A DNA stretch of 60,000 nucleotides, from contig NC_045138.2 in the NCBI RefSeq assembly GCF_008831285.2, positions 18,387,934-18,447,933 of the forward strand. Direction: 5' to 3'. Both the position numbers and the translations under genes were made by a program. Below the pieces are notes generated by a model. It ran no database searches. It was not told where the DNA came from and was given only the letters and a program-made list of their open reading frames with translations. The DNA is from Nymphaea colorata. Its lineage: Eukaryota; Streptophyta; Magnoliopsida; Nymphaeales; Nymphaeaceae. Shown piece by piece: positions 32,241 to 44,619 of this stretch (position 1 is its first letter; each line of letters begins with the position of its first letter).

Positions 32241-35200
32241 TTACAGGGCCGCCCTCCTTCTCGCGCATCCCTCTCAACTTACCACAAGTCCTATCCATGC
32301 AAACTCTCACAATTCGGCTTTCTAGCTAGCGACCAAGGAGTTTCAGTTTGATGGTTCAGATAGACCTGAAACTTAGAAAAGACTCTCCCCCCTTGGATCT
32401 TCGTCTGGTTTGCATTGAGCTGCCAATTATCTTCAACATGAAGGTAACTAAGTCTGTTCGGGAGAGCGGAGTTTCCCACCACCTGTCGAAGTCTTCACAC
32501 AACCTCCCTCTCATTCCTTTAAGGTATAGGGTTTATTTTAAAGTGCATTTCAACTTCTATGTTGGTTGGTAACCGTCCCTTGGGCAATATAAAGAGTTGA
32601 CAACTTCGAAATTTGAAACAGACCATCTACCACCATCACCCTAACCATTGCACCCAACTCCTCATGGAGGAAGCAATTAACTCTTTCATTTATACAACTC
32701 TAAAATCGTCAATTGCAAGCAAAGATGCTATTATGCTTTACTGTGGGCCTGAATAAGTTTTTTGCCTTGTCGATGACAACTACACCAAATATATTTTTAA
32801 CTATGAATGAGCGTACTTATTTTGTAAATAATATACATTTAACTCGTAGCAAGTTAAAATCTAAATCTTATTTCACGAATATGCTCGTTATATATATATA
32901 TATGAAAAAAGGAATAAATATTTTGTAAATGATACATTTTGAACTTAATTAGCAAACTTAACCGCCTGTACTGACACTAAGAAAATATGTTAATGAAGAA
33001 AAAAGAAGGAGTTGGTGCAATGGTCAAGATGAACACATATAGGTGGATTCTCTTCGTTTGTACCTTCCATGGCGTCAACTTCATGACGCTGCAAAAGTTA
33101 AGATAATGATATGCAAACTGAAACATAGTAGAAATGTCACCAAAAGCACCAAAAGGTCTTACTGAGGTGGTGCCGCTAGTTGCATGTGGAACTAAGTTTT
33201 TGAAGGGTGTTTAATTAAAAAACACCGAATCAAATACTGTTGAACTCCAATTCTGCAGCGTGTGCATTTCCATTATAAGGCTGCCCAAGCACCTGAAAAG
33301 CTCGCATAATCGAACAAAGTTAATAAATCCAGATTCTCGGTCATATTACTTTTAAGGTGTGACCTTTATATACATATGCAGCTCAAATGGTTCTTTCATA
33401 TAATTTGAGCCGATCAAAGTCTCAAACACAATGGCTTCATTTGGCACTAAAGTATCTAAGTTTGAACGCCGATGTTTCTTCCGCCCAACCATATTTACCA
33501 GTCCTCCAAGTGGGACAGCCGGGCACTAGGAGACAGAGATCGTGAAGGCATGGGTTTTATTGATCTCATATAAGCTTTCATGAGTAAGCTGACCCACCCG
33601 AGGCGGATCTAAAGCTTATTTCGGCTCTATCTTGGCCAAGTGGGTCAGCCTTGAGTACGATCATGAGCCTAGTGCAGCGTACAGTACTCTTGGTGGGTCA
33701 TGGGGTCGGCCAAACTTGGCCAACTCTATGTATCTAACGCTTCATGCTATGTCTCATTTTTCTTCTAAGGCAGAATCCTAAATTGACAGGAGCGCGGGCC
33801 GAGACTCGTGTCTGTGTCAAGCCTTAGTTAGGCCTAGGAGAGGAAAGCTTCATGGTGAATGTTGACCTAAATTTTGGTTTTGTAATTTGATGTAGTTGTC
33901 TTGAAATACATAGTGTAGCAGGTCAAACTGGTCGAACTGATGTAGAAAATAAACACCTCTTGCAACTTCTATTCCTATAAGCGTGATCTTATGCTAATAG
34001 GATACAATGTCATACCATACCAAGTTGATAGTACATTGAACCCAAGCCAAGGGGCAGGGGTGGAGGCGAGGGAGAGCTCGCATGAGCCCTGACCCTCATC
34101 TCAATTATTTTTTTTAAATTACATGTAAATTTTAGAAAATTTTAATTGTCATATGTAAACAATTTGAAAATTGAAATTTCGGTCATGTTAAAATTTAAAA
34201 ACTTCAATTCGACTTTCCATGATTTTTTTTTCCAAGTACTAATTCATGAATCTTTGGCCTTCCAAGTTGAGAGTCCGAACATGAAATTCAAATGTTTTTT
34301 CATCCTTTGTAAAATAGTGTAAGAATCAATACCTAGTTTGGACATACATCATGATAGGTCTTCGATATAAGTAAGGAAGCACATGCTTCGATGTGAGAAG
34401 GGTCTTGTCATGTTTGATTAATGTACCATATCGGATCCGGATCCGACTTCCAATGTGTTAGTTAAGCTAAAACGGATCTGGACAATTTGCATCCACTGAC
34501 TTTTGACACATGTGCCCCTTGCAGTTGAATATCTGATCAGTTTAGATTACTCATCTCAAATACAAGGATCATTGGCTAAGTAATAAGCAACAAGTCTTTG
34601 ATACTTTTTTATTATTATTTTGTTCGCTTGGTGTTACGAATCAAATACGAAAATTTTCAAAAGATCAGTTTTTTGGATTTGAAACTCATCATTCCTCGAA
34701 TCTAAAGTATTTGAGCACCAAAATTAGGACCAAGCCCGAGCGCCAAAATTAGGTTCGGTTGTTTAGAACAAACCGGGCCGGATCAGATCTGTGCCCGGGG
34801 ATAAAAAAAGGGAGGTACGTTCCTGTCCTTGACTTCGTATCCGGGACGATTTCTGGAAATCGATGAATTAAGGGGTACGCCCGACCGACCGACATGTACC
34901 CTGACAGAATATTCCCAATGCACGTGGATGGAGCACATTTTCGTGAATACGAGCAAGTCATGGGTATTTCAGTAATTTTATAAATAACTAATTTTGAAAA
35001 ATGATTTCCCTAAAATGGCATTTGTGGTCCCTACAGGCGTTTTTTTTTTCCTCAAAAAATTTAAATGACCGGAGTAAAGGTGTGTTTGAAAGGTTTTCGG
35101 TACGGACAAGACGAAATGTCTTGAGACATATTTCCGCCAAGCAAACGCGCAGGTTCGAAAGTAGAAAGTTGGACAAGGACACGGTCTCGGGTTTGTTTGA

Positions 35201-37063
35201 TAAGTGAAGAACTTGGTTTGAAGCTAAAAATCAGTTTTACGAAGAAAAACGGACAAGTTTTTCAGGTCCTTCATCAAAACAAGGTTTAAAACTCGGTTTA
35301 GATATCATCTAAATACGCATCAAATGGCACATTGGCAGGTTTTGAACTGCAATCTAAACAAACCCTGAATCTTAATCTACCACTTCCAACTAAATACCCT
35401 TTACAACTCTCTTTATATTATACTATTGCATTGTTTGGTAGCTTCACGTTTCATACCAAAGTTTACCAAGGATCTTAAAACTGCCGATCTCCTGTCGAAT
35501 CCCCTCCACTGAAAATCCATGCTTTTTTATAAATTAACGTGGATATGCAATCCGCTGTTGTGAAATCTACTGTTTGCTTGAGCAGTGGATTTCACCTAAT
35601 GCTCAGTTTGAGACGACATGATCCGCCAAACCGGAAGAGTGAGAATGATTGTTTAATGCGCATAGAATCCACCTACCAAGCAAACGGACCGGACACCTTT
35701 AAATTGAATTAATGCATCGCGTACCGACACACATCAATGAGTAGACTTTGTCTTGACTTGCCATAGGAAAGGTGTGACCCAGCAGAAAACACGTAAAAAA
35801 AAGATCATTGGGCGCTTTTTCCTAATTATTTTAAATTATTTTTAATAAAAATGGAAAATGGGGCATGATCCAGGACAGAGCACTGAGACCCGCTGGGTGT
35901 GCCATTCTCCTTTCCCATTTGAAATGGATCTAAACTCTTAAGTGAAACAAACTAAATGGATTTGAATTACGTAGCATCAGTCACTTAGGATCCAATACCT
36001 TTCCGGAAGATTGACCCGAAATTCAGGGCATTTTGGTAAACTTCTGTGACCTCCTGCGCCGAATGAAAGCGCCGGGTTTGGCATTTTATTGCGAACAAGA
36101 TCCCACGCATAGACTTTATGCTTCCCAGCAGCGAGATTGGAACACGACCCTGAAAGGGGAAGAAATAACGACGAGGCCACTGCAGTACGTTAGGCTGCCG
36201 ACATTCGTTTTCTGCAGACGGAAAGCTGTTGCGTGCGTTTCACGTTGTCCCGTGGAGATTGGTGGTCTTTCTGTGATTTGAGGTGAGATCCTGTCCTCGG
36301 CGATTAGGGGCCTCGTAGTCCGTCCCATGCGTGAGGGACAGTCACGTCCTTGTCCGTCGACTCATCTTTTCCTTATGCGCCCTCCTTGTGTTGGGTGTTA
36401 ATTTACGTAATTAGCCTTCCCTTTTATATGACTCTCCCTTGTTGTCACGGTCGGTAGGAAAATGAACCTCGCTCGTGCATCCAGCAAGGTGTTGGTCTGT
36501 CTCATCTGGCGTTTGAAACAAACACCCAGTTCTTCCTCTCTATCTTGATTCTCATTATATACATTATAAACTAGAACACCAAGGGTTTATGAAAAGGGGA
36601 AAGGCCAAAAAGAAGACAAGGAGAGAAGAGACTAGGATATCGAGAAAAATGTCTCCCATCTCTTTCAAACTTTATTTTATAGGGAAAGAAAAATAACTGA
36701 AACGCAGTTCAGGATTTTGGCATATATGAAAATGCCCGGCCGCTCCCTTCACTTTTCTCATCCTGCCAACAGAGCTACTCACAAATCCAATCCCACTTTG
36801 GGGCTTTGGATCCGTCCCGAGTGTGCGTTTTGGATCTCCTACCAACTTGCGTCCTAATCTGTCCTCGATCCACCATAAACAAGTATATATGGATCCATGA
36901 GTTTTCGGGTTCGTCCAAGAGCAGGGTTTCTTTGGATCTGATACCAGCTTTTATCCATGAGTCAGTCCTTGGTGCAACAGCACACATCCTGAATTATCTC
37001 GTCTCTCACGGTACACTTTGCATCATTTGATGTCCATAAATGTACAAATTCTCAAGGGTCACC
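32241..37063. other. intergenic, no gene recognised
   Basis: A 4.8-kb gene-free stretch. The part near 35.98-36.35 kb is less AT-rich and has overlapping ORFs on both strands (36033-36281 +; 35977-36180 and 36116-36328 -). None resembles a known domain, and the strands compete with no clear winner. GGATC-rich words recur at 34.4-34.5 and 36.8-36.9 kb. Confidence 0.45.
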
Positions 37064-37205
37064 ATGTGTGGCGAGTGGTGTGGGCAGTTGCCCACACGAG
37101 TCTCTTAAAATTTATTTATTTTTAAATGATCATCTTTAAACATTTATCTTTTTTATATATACAAGTGCCGCACTAGATATGAGTATTTTTTAACAAGTGC
37201 TCCTC
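37064..37205 (+). repeat. dispersed repeat with GTGTGGGCAGTTGCCCACAC palindrome (inverted match at 46836-46998)
   Basis: The 20-bp perfect palindrome GTGTGGGCAGTTGCCCACAC (about 37078-37097) and the following TCTCTTAAAATTTATTTATT match the reverse strand of 46836-46998. The other copy ends in a TGACAGAGCCAGAAAAATT-like terminus, so these may be relatives of the GGAGCCAG elements. Confidence 0.7.
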
Positions 37206-38620
37206 CAGTTCTGTGTGTGAGTATGTGTACGCGTTGGGGTACCATGTGACCCAACTCTTGACACATAAAACAATTAGTGGAAGGGTTATGAAACACAGAC
37301 AAATGTACCGCCTGTGAGTTTAATTGATTTACATATATAAGTGCATCATCAATCTCACTTCAATCTGGAAGCTACTCTAAGTTGCTCTTCTCTGCTGCCT
37401 CCTTGCTGTACTTTGTGAAATGACAATTCATCCCCACCAGCATCAAAAGATGCTTCAGCATCTCAAGCAACTAAAAGTGAGTCTCCAATGATTTGAGTCC
37501 AACTAATGGAGGAGCTTGGAATGCACTGGATTGATGATCTACAAACTCTAGGGAATGACCTAACTACGAAACAAAAAAAAAAAAAAACAATGTCATCTTC
37601 CACATTCAGGAAATGACCAGGTTGCTCCATGAGTCGTGAACTATACACAGGAAGCTACCTTGTGCTTGAGGTCGCATGTGTTGTCCCTTCATGTACCAAC
37701 GCACCAATGGGAGTACTACCAACTTGAACCCTCGCTGGGTCTTGAGGATCTAGTTCCTGTTGTGAACTAGGGCGTGTTTGATTACCTGTGCAAGGTGGAA
37801 GCTAGATCCGAGGATTTTAAATTCTTGCTTACGATTGAACGATATAAGGACTACAAGATGGATTTGTAGACACTGCATCTTGAGATCCATGGACATCCAG
37901 TCAGTTCCCCTCTCCCCTGAGTGAAGATAACGAATTTGAGGCACGTTAGTGTGCTATTGTCTTAAATATGTGCTCTCAAATCTATAGTTAACCATGAATT
38001 TAAGCTGATTCCATTGTTATATCAGGCTAAGTGGTCCATTAGGGAAATTAGGAGCATTGTGAGAAGGCTTAGGTTGAAGCTTCCTGGGTGTTCGTTCCTA
38101 ATGAAGATTGGAGCAGGTTTATAGAACACATTATATCTCCAGAGTATGCATTTAGGGAATATGTGTTTAAGAACATAATTTTGTTGTCATCAAATGCTTT
38201 TTTTAGTTCCATAATCACAATGTTACTCATTTAACACTTTTTATTAATTAAAAAAAAATGAACTATTTTGATAATTGTTTATTTTACCCAATAAAAATAA
38301 TTCCATTGAATGGTTATTACCTATATATTTTAAACATAACTACTAGCACAACAGCTCAAACTCACTTCTAATTGGCACATTGTATCAGGGCAGGGATTCA
38401 TACATTGGGCTGATTTAAGTTCATAGATGACAATATTTAAATAAAATAAAAAAAAATATTTTTTTAATTTCTAAAATATCTCATACGACACATTAATATT
38501 CATGCTTTCAATAAGAAATGAAAACCAATATTTACAACAGTAGAGCCAAGGATCAGCACTTTCCCATAACTTGGTTGAAACATTGGTTATTCATGTCTAC
38601 TTCTCTGGTATTTATATTTT

Positions 38621-38659
<39 letters not shown>

Positions 38660-39116
38660 AATATATATGCTTAGTTCACTTGCACAGAAACATCCTTCTA
38701 CTGTTCTCCTTGAGGAACGTATCATAGCTGGTTGGCATTAGGAGCATGTAGACAACACACCATCAATTTTATTCCTGCAAGTGCTATTCTACTGAACTGC
38801 AAACAGTGAGCACGCATGTATGCAATTACAAAAAGAACTACAAATATGATCTCGTAAGTAGATCTATTTGCTTATTTCTTATATTTTAGCTGCTTAGAAT
38901 GTTCAATGGACCGTTATGCAACTATGAATTAGCTACTTGTTCCAAAGAGGTATCTCAAAAAAAAAAAAAAAAGGAGAAAGGGGGGCATGGGGTGAAACTT
39001 TGACCTCTTGAAGGTATCCCTCCCTGCCCCCACCCTATCGCGCACCTCTCTCATATCGCATCTAAGGATGTTTCGGGACCTAAATGAGCTTATGGTCATT
39101 TCTTTCAATTGAGAAT
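37206..39116. other. intergenic, no gene recognised
   Basis: No supported ORF. It contains a poly-A run near 37570, a (TA)n run at 38623-38657 and a poly-A run near 38957. The 37.4-38.2 kb part is less AT-rich but shows no recognisable protein on either strand. Confidence 0.45.
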
Positions 39117-39539
39117 TAGGGTATCAATATATCTGAATTGAATCGGATCTCCAATCGAACCAATCCAAAAAAAATTAGATACAAAAAAAAAAAAAAATAG
39201 TCAATTAAAAAATTGGCTCGGGTTTGGATTTAAGAAATGACATCCAATCGGATTTAGAATTGGATATACATAAATATCCAATCAGATTTATTTTTAGACA
39301 AATAACTTATATTACTTAACAGTCTTACATTTCAAAAATGGGAAAAAATCCGGTTTAAAATTTGGATTCGCATATGATATAAAAACCAAACTCGGATTGT
39401 AAAATTGGATTTCGGATTTAGATATGATTTTTTCTTTATTCATATTCAAACCCAAAACCAGGTTCGAAAATGTGAATATATGAAAAAGCAAATATAGTTA
39501 AAAGTATACCTGATTTGAATCCGATTCATTGACATCTTA
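39117..39539. mobile_element. MITE-like element of the TAGGGATGTCAA family
   Basis: It begins TAGGGTATCAATATATCTGA and ends GATTCATTGACATCTTA. The ends are diverged inverted repeats and match those of the element at 43621-44050 and the right end of 45500-45914. The interior alternates AATCCGATT/AATCGGATT words and poly-A tracts, with no ORF. Confidence 0.6.
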
Positions 39540-39554
39540 GTTTGGAAGAGTAGT

Positions 39555-39602
39555 ACCCATGACAATTTAAACCCATGACAATTTAAACCCATGACAATCT
39601 AA
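39555..39602. repeat. three 16-bp tandem units
   Basis: The unit ACCCATGACAATTTAA is present three times, the third with one change, directly right of the MITE-like element. Confidence 0.9.
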
Positions 39603-40521
39603 CTCATGAATAAAAACTACTTATGATAACACCAATACAATCTTTTTTTGTTCTTTCTTTCTTTTCATCGACAATTGGGACACCACTTTCTACTTGTTGT
39701 GATTGATGATTTTCTAGGTTCAGTTTTGGAGAACTGGTAGAGAGATGAGACGCCCTAAGAGATCTGGCAATGCATTGCCAACCGCCTGAGAGAGAGTTGC
39801 AAAACCACGAAAAAAAATACTCACTGTCCGTGCGTTCCGCCTGTTCCAGCAGTTTCCGTATCCGATGTTTAAGTACTCTGATACAGCACTGTTCTGTGTT
39901 AGAGACAGCGAGTCAAACGACTTCTTAGGAGACGTTTAATGGCCGCGAATTAAAAATGATCGATTGCGTTCTTCTTCTTCTTCTTTCTTTTCCAGAAAAA
40001 AAGTTTAAAAAGTTTGGACCTGAGACTAAAACCTCAAATTTTGGCAAAACCATATAATTTACATTGCCAAATAGCTAAGAGCTTGACGAGTACGAGCAAG
40101 TTTTCCAAAAAGTATATTCCAGAAATCATGCTATCAAACAATTTAGTATTAGTAGCAGGACTAAAAATAATTCTCGACGCGATTTGTTCATTTGGAGTCC
40201 GAGTGAGTTGGATCTGAATCTCATATTTGGATCCGGATCACATGCGAGCAGAGTTTTGGAATCCAAGCTGGAAAGAAACCCAAACACAGCGCTTTATGAA
40301 CATAATGTTGGTCAGCTACATGAATTAGAAAGTATGGGACTTTGACCTATCAGATCCAAAACCAAATCACTAGCCTCTTTGACATTTTAAATGTGTATAT
40401 AATGTTTGTAGATGAACCAAAATGTACTCACAATTATCAAACCAGCTTAAGTTAAGTTTTAAGAAACTATAGACCCTAGAAAACAAGTTCAAATAAAGTT
40501 AACTCTAGAAAAGTCTAATTA

Positions 40522-40839
40522 TCAAACTAACTCATAGTCTAAAAAAAAATCCTCAACCCTGACACCCCTCCTCCTCCTCTTCCTCCTCGGCCCTTCGTCC
40601 CCTCCCCTCCTCCTCCCCTCCCCATCGTCCTCTCCCTCAACACCACCACCCGCAGCCGGCCTGTTCTCTTCCACCGACATCTGAAAGCTACAGACAAGAC
40701 AGGTGTTGTGGTTCTCCAACCACTTGTTTATACAGCGGTCATGGTACCTATGCCTGCAGAGCATCTCCCTCGCCTCCCCATCTGTGCCAAACCCCTCCAA
40801 GCACACAGGGCATCGAGCCTCCTCATCCTTCACCGCCAT
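40522..40839 (-). CDS. small RING-H2 finger protein (left palindrome arm)
   Basis: The ORF codes for 105 aa. It has a complete RING-H2 finger in CPVC-x14-CRHRYHDRC-x10-CLVC spacing (C-x2-C-x14-C-x-H-x2-H-x2-C-x10-C-x2-C), followed by a Glu/Gly/Arg-rich tail. Such fingers usually recruit E2 enzymes for ubiquitin transfer. The last pair is CLVC rather than the commoner CPxC. Directly upstream, TTTTAG|GAAGCTATCGAGGC looks like an old 3' splice site leading into EAIEAS..., which recalls the segment before the RING of BTL/RING1-type E3 ligases. The ORF may therefore be the last exon of a once larger gene, whose earlier exons are absent from both arms. Expression is unproven. Confidence 0.55.
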   Translation of the reverse strand: MAVKDEEARCPVCLEGFGTDGEAREMLCRHRYHDRCINKWLENHNTCLVCSFQMSVEENRPAAGGGVEGEDDGEGRRRGGDEGPRRKRRRRGVRVEDFFLDYELV

Positions 40840-41617
40840 GCTTGCTGACGCCTCGATAGCTTCCTAAAAGGAGGACAAAATATATTATATGGATTAAAAG
40901 AATTAAGAAAGCTGCAATAAACTAGCATATCGATTTGAACAAGTAATTCCCAGTTTAAAAGAAATAATCCCAAAAATCATCCACTGAAAGGTCTAATCCA
41001 ACAAAAAAAAACACGACGGGAATTAAACATTGCCCTATAGGAGATTAGAGACACCAATATCTTTTATGTTGTTGGCTTTATCCAAGGAACACAAAAAGTA
41101 AACATTTAGGTGCAAACTTATTAAAAACATAATATGTTAGATAAGGAAAGCACCCAAATGATCTTACACCGAAATATATTCTTGTGGTTTGTGGAACAAT
41201 TTCTCCAATGACGACATCATCCCAATAGTAGGAGAAGGGAGACATTGATATGTTGTAGCAAATACCACAAGAATATTTCGGTGTAAGATCATTTGGTTTT
41301 CGGTGCTTTCCATATCTACCATATTATGCTTTTAATAAGTTTGCACCTAAATGTTTACCTTTCGTGTTCTTGGATAAGGCCAACAACATAAAAGATATTG
41401 GTGTCTCTAATCTCCTATAGGGCAATGTTTAATTCCCTTCGTGTTTTTTTTTTTGTTGGATTAGACCTGTCAATGGATGATTTTTGGGATTATTTGTCTT
41501 AAACTAGGAATTACTTGTTCAAAGCGATATGCTAGTTTATTTCAGCTGTCTTAATTCTTTTAATCCATATAATATATTTTGTCCTCCTTTTATGAAGCTA
41601 TCGAGGCATCGGCAAGC

Positions 41618-41920
41618 ATGGTGGTGGAGGATGAGAAGGCTCGGTGCCCTGTGTGCTTGGAGGGGTTTGGCGCAGATGGGGAAGCGAGGGAGATGCCCTG
41701 CAGGCATAGGTACCATGATCGTTGTATAAACAAGTGGTTGGAGAACCACAACACCTGCCTTTTCAGATGTCGGTGGAAGAGAACAGAACGGCTGCGGGTG
41801 GTGGTGTTGAGGGAGAAGACGATGAGGAGAGGAGGAGGAGGGGAGGGGACTAAGGGCTGAGGAGGAAGAGGAGGAGGAGGGGTGTCAGGGTTGAGGATTT
41901 TTTTTTAGACTATGAGTTAG
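41618..41920 (+). pseudogene. broken RING-H2 copy (right palindrome arm)
   Basis: This is the inverted twin of the RING ORF at 40522-40839. The frame is open through ARCPVCLEGFGADGEAREMP and CRHRYHDRC to NTC. About 10 bp are then missing (near 41758-41764) relative to the left copy, which removes the last Cys pair and shifts the frame so that translation ends at about 41860. The base change TTTTAG to TTTTAT at 41591 also destroys the splice-acceptor-like site kept in the left arm. Confidence 0.8.
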
Positions 41921-42237
41921 TTTGATAATTGGACTTTTCTAGAGTTATCTTTATTTGAACTTGTTTTCTAGGGTCTATAGTTTCTTAAAACTTAACTTAA
42001 GCTGGTTTGATAATTGTGAGTACATTTTGGTTCATCTACAAGCATTATATACACATTTAAAATGTCAAAAAGGCTAGTGATTTGGTTTTGGATCTGATAG
42101 GTCAAAGTCCCATACTTTCTAATTCATGTAGCTGACCAACATTATGTTCATAAAGCGCTGTGTTTGGGTTTCTTTCCAGCTTGGATTCCAAAACTCTGCT
42201 CGCATGTGATCTGGATCCAAATATGAGATTCAGATCC

Positions 42238-42475
42238 AACATGGCGTGTCCCTAGATATTGTTCTTACATCTAATAATCAAACACTAGACATAATCACAT
42301 CATGTTTTTTTAAGACAAAAATATAGTGTTCTTCAAAAACATAATACTCTTCTTAGCAAATGCCCTTTAATTGAACTTATAAATGTTCTTTATCTAGTTC
42401 ACGATGCAAAATATTAACTGTATATATAGCATCAAGGTTTTGTATATAATACTGGGAAGCGTACATCGGCAGCCA
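42238..42475 (+). repeat. dispersed direct repeat, copy 1 (copy 2 at 44862-45081)
   Basis: From CATGGCGTGTCCCTAGATAT to GCGTACATCGGCAGCC this stretch matches 44862-45081 in the same orientation, apart from small indels. Copy 1 begins exactly where the palindrome ends. Confidence 0.9.
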
Positions 42476-42974
42476 AAACGAAACCAATGAAAGGAAATGA
42501 ATGCATAACTCAGGCGTCTTCTTGTATAAAACACACAATCAACAATGAAAACTTCATACAACATTATGCATATGAATCTAAAAAGCACAACATGGTACCA
42601 TAAATTTAATACCTAAATCCCTTACATGTTATTATCTAAATCCAACAACATAAAACCCCAAGATTGGCATGAATCGTATTCAATAATTAGAAACACCAAG
42701 CTTGGCACTAAAAAATTCTGACGGCGAAACAAATACCACAAGCTTTGTTGGCAAGACTTGGCAATCCAACAACCATCACCTGTTAATCTGGGAGACAAAC
42801 CAATATGGCAAGTACATCAGTGAGAGTGCCTCAATATCTTGTTGTGAGAGACCCATAAAGAGGGTGGAACATGATAGAAGGACGCATAAGGAGACACACT
42901 ACACTAAAAGAAACCAGACTCGATTAAACTGGACAGTCGTTTCAGCATAGACAGAAGTACTGTTTTGCTAAAAT
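42476..42974. other. no gene recognised
   Basis: An 82-aa plus ORF (42702-42950) is present, but it resembles no family and lacks exon neighbours. Confidence 0.4.
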
Positions 42975-43210
42975 GTTATCTTAAATAAAAGATAAACGTC
43001 CTAATATATTTATGAAAATTATTTTGATATAAAACATGTTTTGAACTTGGTTGTTTTTATGAAAAATATCGATTTCTTTTACCAAAATGTTGGTGCTTTG
43101 AGAGCAATTCATTTTTGCCTATTAACACTATTAAAACAAAAAAAAATTGACGTACTATATATTGTGCATCAACCTATCTTTAAGATCACATTGGTAAGGT
43201 TATATTTTAA
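42975..43210. repeat. dispersed repeat blocks shared with 46340-46620
   Basis: Two blocks recur at the other locus but in swapped order. ATTTTGATATAAAACAT (43021-43037) matches about 46596-46612, and TTGTGCATCAACCTAT...TTGGTAAGGTT (about 43160-43200) matches about 46410-46446. This suggests fragments of a longer rearranged repeat. Confidence 0.65.
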
Positions 43211-43242
43211 AAAAAGACTTTAATTATAATATTTAAAGGGAG

Positions 43243-43330
43243 AATGGAGTACATCTATGGATGAATGCCCAAAGAAGCTTGGGATTCTCTATCATCCCCG
43301 TGAATAGTGGTGGTGACTGTGGTGGATTTT
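43243..43330 (-). pseudogene. relic of LIFEGUARD/BAX-inhibitor-1-like exon 1 (older copy)
   Basis: The minus strand reads roughly PPLFTGMIENPKLLWAFIH, a decayed form of the PPLYPGMMENQKLRWQFIRK segment found at 47909-48046. Nucleotide similarity extends over about 80 bp (TCATCCCCGTGAATAGTGGT against TCATCCCCGGGTACAGTGGT). There is no start codon or continuation. Confidence 0.65.
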
Positions 43331-43620
43331 TCATTTTATATACGTATCACCAGCTTGTTGAATTTCAATTGTCAATAAGATTTCTTTTTTAAATGGAAGA
43401 CTAATAAATTATTTTTAATCCTATATTTTTTATTTCCAAGTTCTAATAAGATTTCTGAACAGATTCATAAATTATGTTCTATTCTAACATTTTCATTTCC
43501 AATTTCAATAAGATTTCATTCCTAAATGAAAATATTCATAAATTATAACATGGTTGTTTAAGCTTTTGGTGAATGAGGTCTTCCATTATTAGCTAGCATT
43601 ATATCTATGTGGTGTATGGG

Positions 43621-44050
43621 TAGGGATGTCAACTGATAAGATTCAACTCAAATATACCCTTAATCGTAGCTGCTTTTACAGATATTCACAAACTCACATT
43701 CTAATACGAACTAAGAAAAGTCACATCTGAATTTGAACCCAAAACCCAATTTTGTAATTTGAATCTGAATTTTACATATATAACCTAATCGAAAAACCGA
43801 ATTTGACCAACTTTAAAAATGTATATATGATCTGAGATGCATGTTTAAAAGTAAATAATTCGATCTGAATCTCTATCTAATAAGATATTCATTTATATCT
43901 GAATTTGTATTTGAATCCAATCATATGTCATTTCTTAAATCCAAATATGATCTGTTTTTTTAATCAGATATTAAATTTTCCTTCTTATCCAATTTTCTTG
44001 GAATGGTTCTATTGCACATTTGATCCAAATCAAATACATTGACATCCCTA
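43621..44050. mobile_element. MITE-like element, TAGGGATGTCAA termini, 430 bp
   Basis: It starts TAGGGATGTCAACTGATA and ends ATACATTGACATCCCTA, a 12-bp perfect inverted end. The flanking 8 bp TGTATGGG and CGTATGAG match at 6 of 8 positions, consistent with an aged hAT-type 8-bp duplication. The interior is AT-rich with ATCCAAAT/ATTTGAAT words and no ORF. It is the best preserved of three such elements here. Confidence 0.72.
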
Positions 44051-44221
44051 CGTATGAGGTGACCTGAGGTACCTAATTGACAGTGTTGTCGCTACGTCGA
44101 ACACGGATGCAACTCTGTGCCTTATTGGCGAGGGAAAGGAGGAGGTTTTTAGTTCTCATGCAATTAGATTTGTGAATAGTAGCACAAGCTGTGCTTGGGA
44201 GTTGGACGACCTACATTTAAT

Positions 44222-44619
44222 GTAAGGTACATGTTCTTGTTTCGAACTTAGAAAGCAGACCAATTCGAGTTTGTAGTAAGTGAAGAATATTTGTGGTATT
44301 AGAACCCATAAAATTCACGAGCTGCAACTAGATTTGGCTATATAGTGGAGGGTGCATATTATGGGTTTCGAACACATAACGTTTATGAACGACCAGGTTC
44401 AACCTTGTAAAAAAGGAGATGCAGAGCCACATGTAAGTAGGGGTGTACAACAGGCCAAGCCAACTTGGACTCTGACTAGAACTCACCCATATAAGCTTGA
44501 CTCATTTAATGAAGGTGTTGAACTCGAGCTTGAGTTAAAACTCGAGTCATAAACTAGTCGAGTTCAAGTGACATGAACTTGATCAGCTCGTGTCCCCCCT
44601 ATTTGTTAATCTTTGGACT
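44222..44619 (-). repeat. dispersed repeat, copy 2 (inverted match at 23033-23491)
   Basis: The reverse strand matches 23033-23491. It includes a MITE end written here as TAGGGGTGTACAAC at 44438 and the flank with GTTCGAAACCCATAA. The MITE's far end is missing at this locus, so this copy is truncated or the other was extended. Confidence 0.85.

Larger units (their letters stand above)
40207..42240. repeat. 2-kb near-perfect palindrome, arms about 980 bp, loop about 70 bp
   Basis: The left arm (40207-41190) and right arm (41262-42240) are reverse complements over their whole length with few substitutions and indels. The outer ends are GTTGGATCTGAATCTCAT and its complement. The inner ends are CGAAATATATTCTTGTGG and CCACAAGAATATTTCG. 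Each arm contains one RING-H2 coding sequence, reading outward from the centre. No target-site duplication is visible. The right end abuts a dispersed repeat (42238-42475) also found at 44862-45081. It could be a foldback transposon, a long-TIR element with a captured gene fragment, or an inverted duplication. Confidence 0.92.

Noticed and set aside
35977-36328. Overlapping ORFs in a less AT-rich patch at 36 kb
   Set aside because: ORFs on both strands compete, start codons are weak and no motif is visible.
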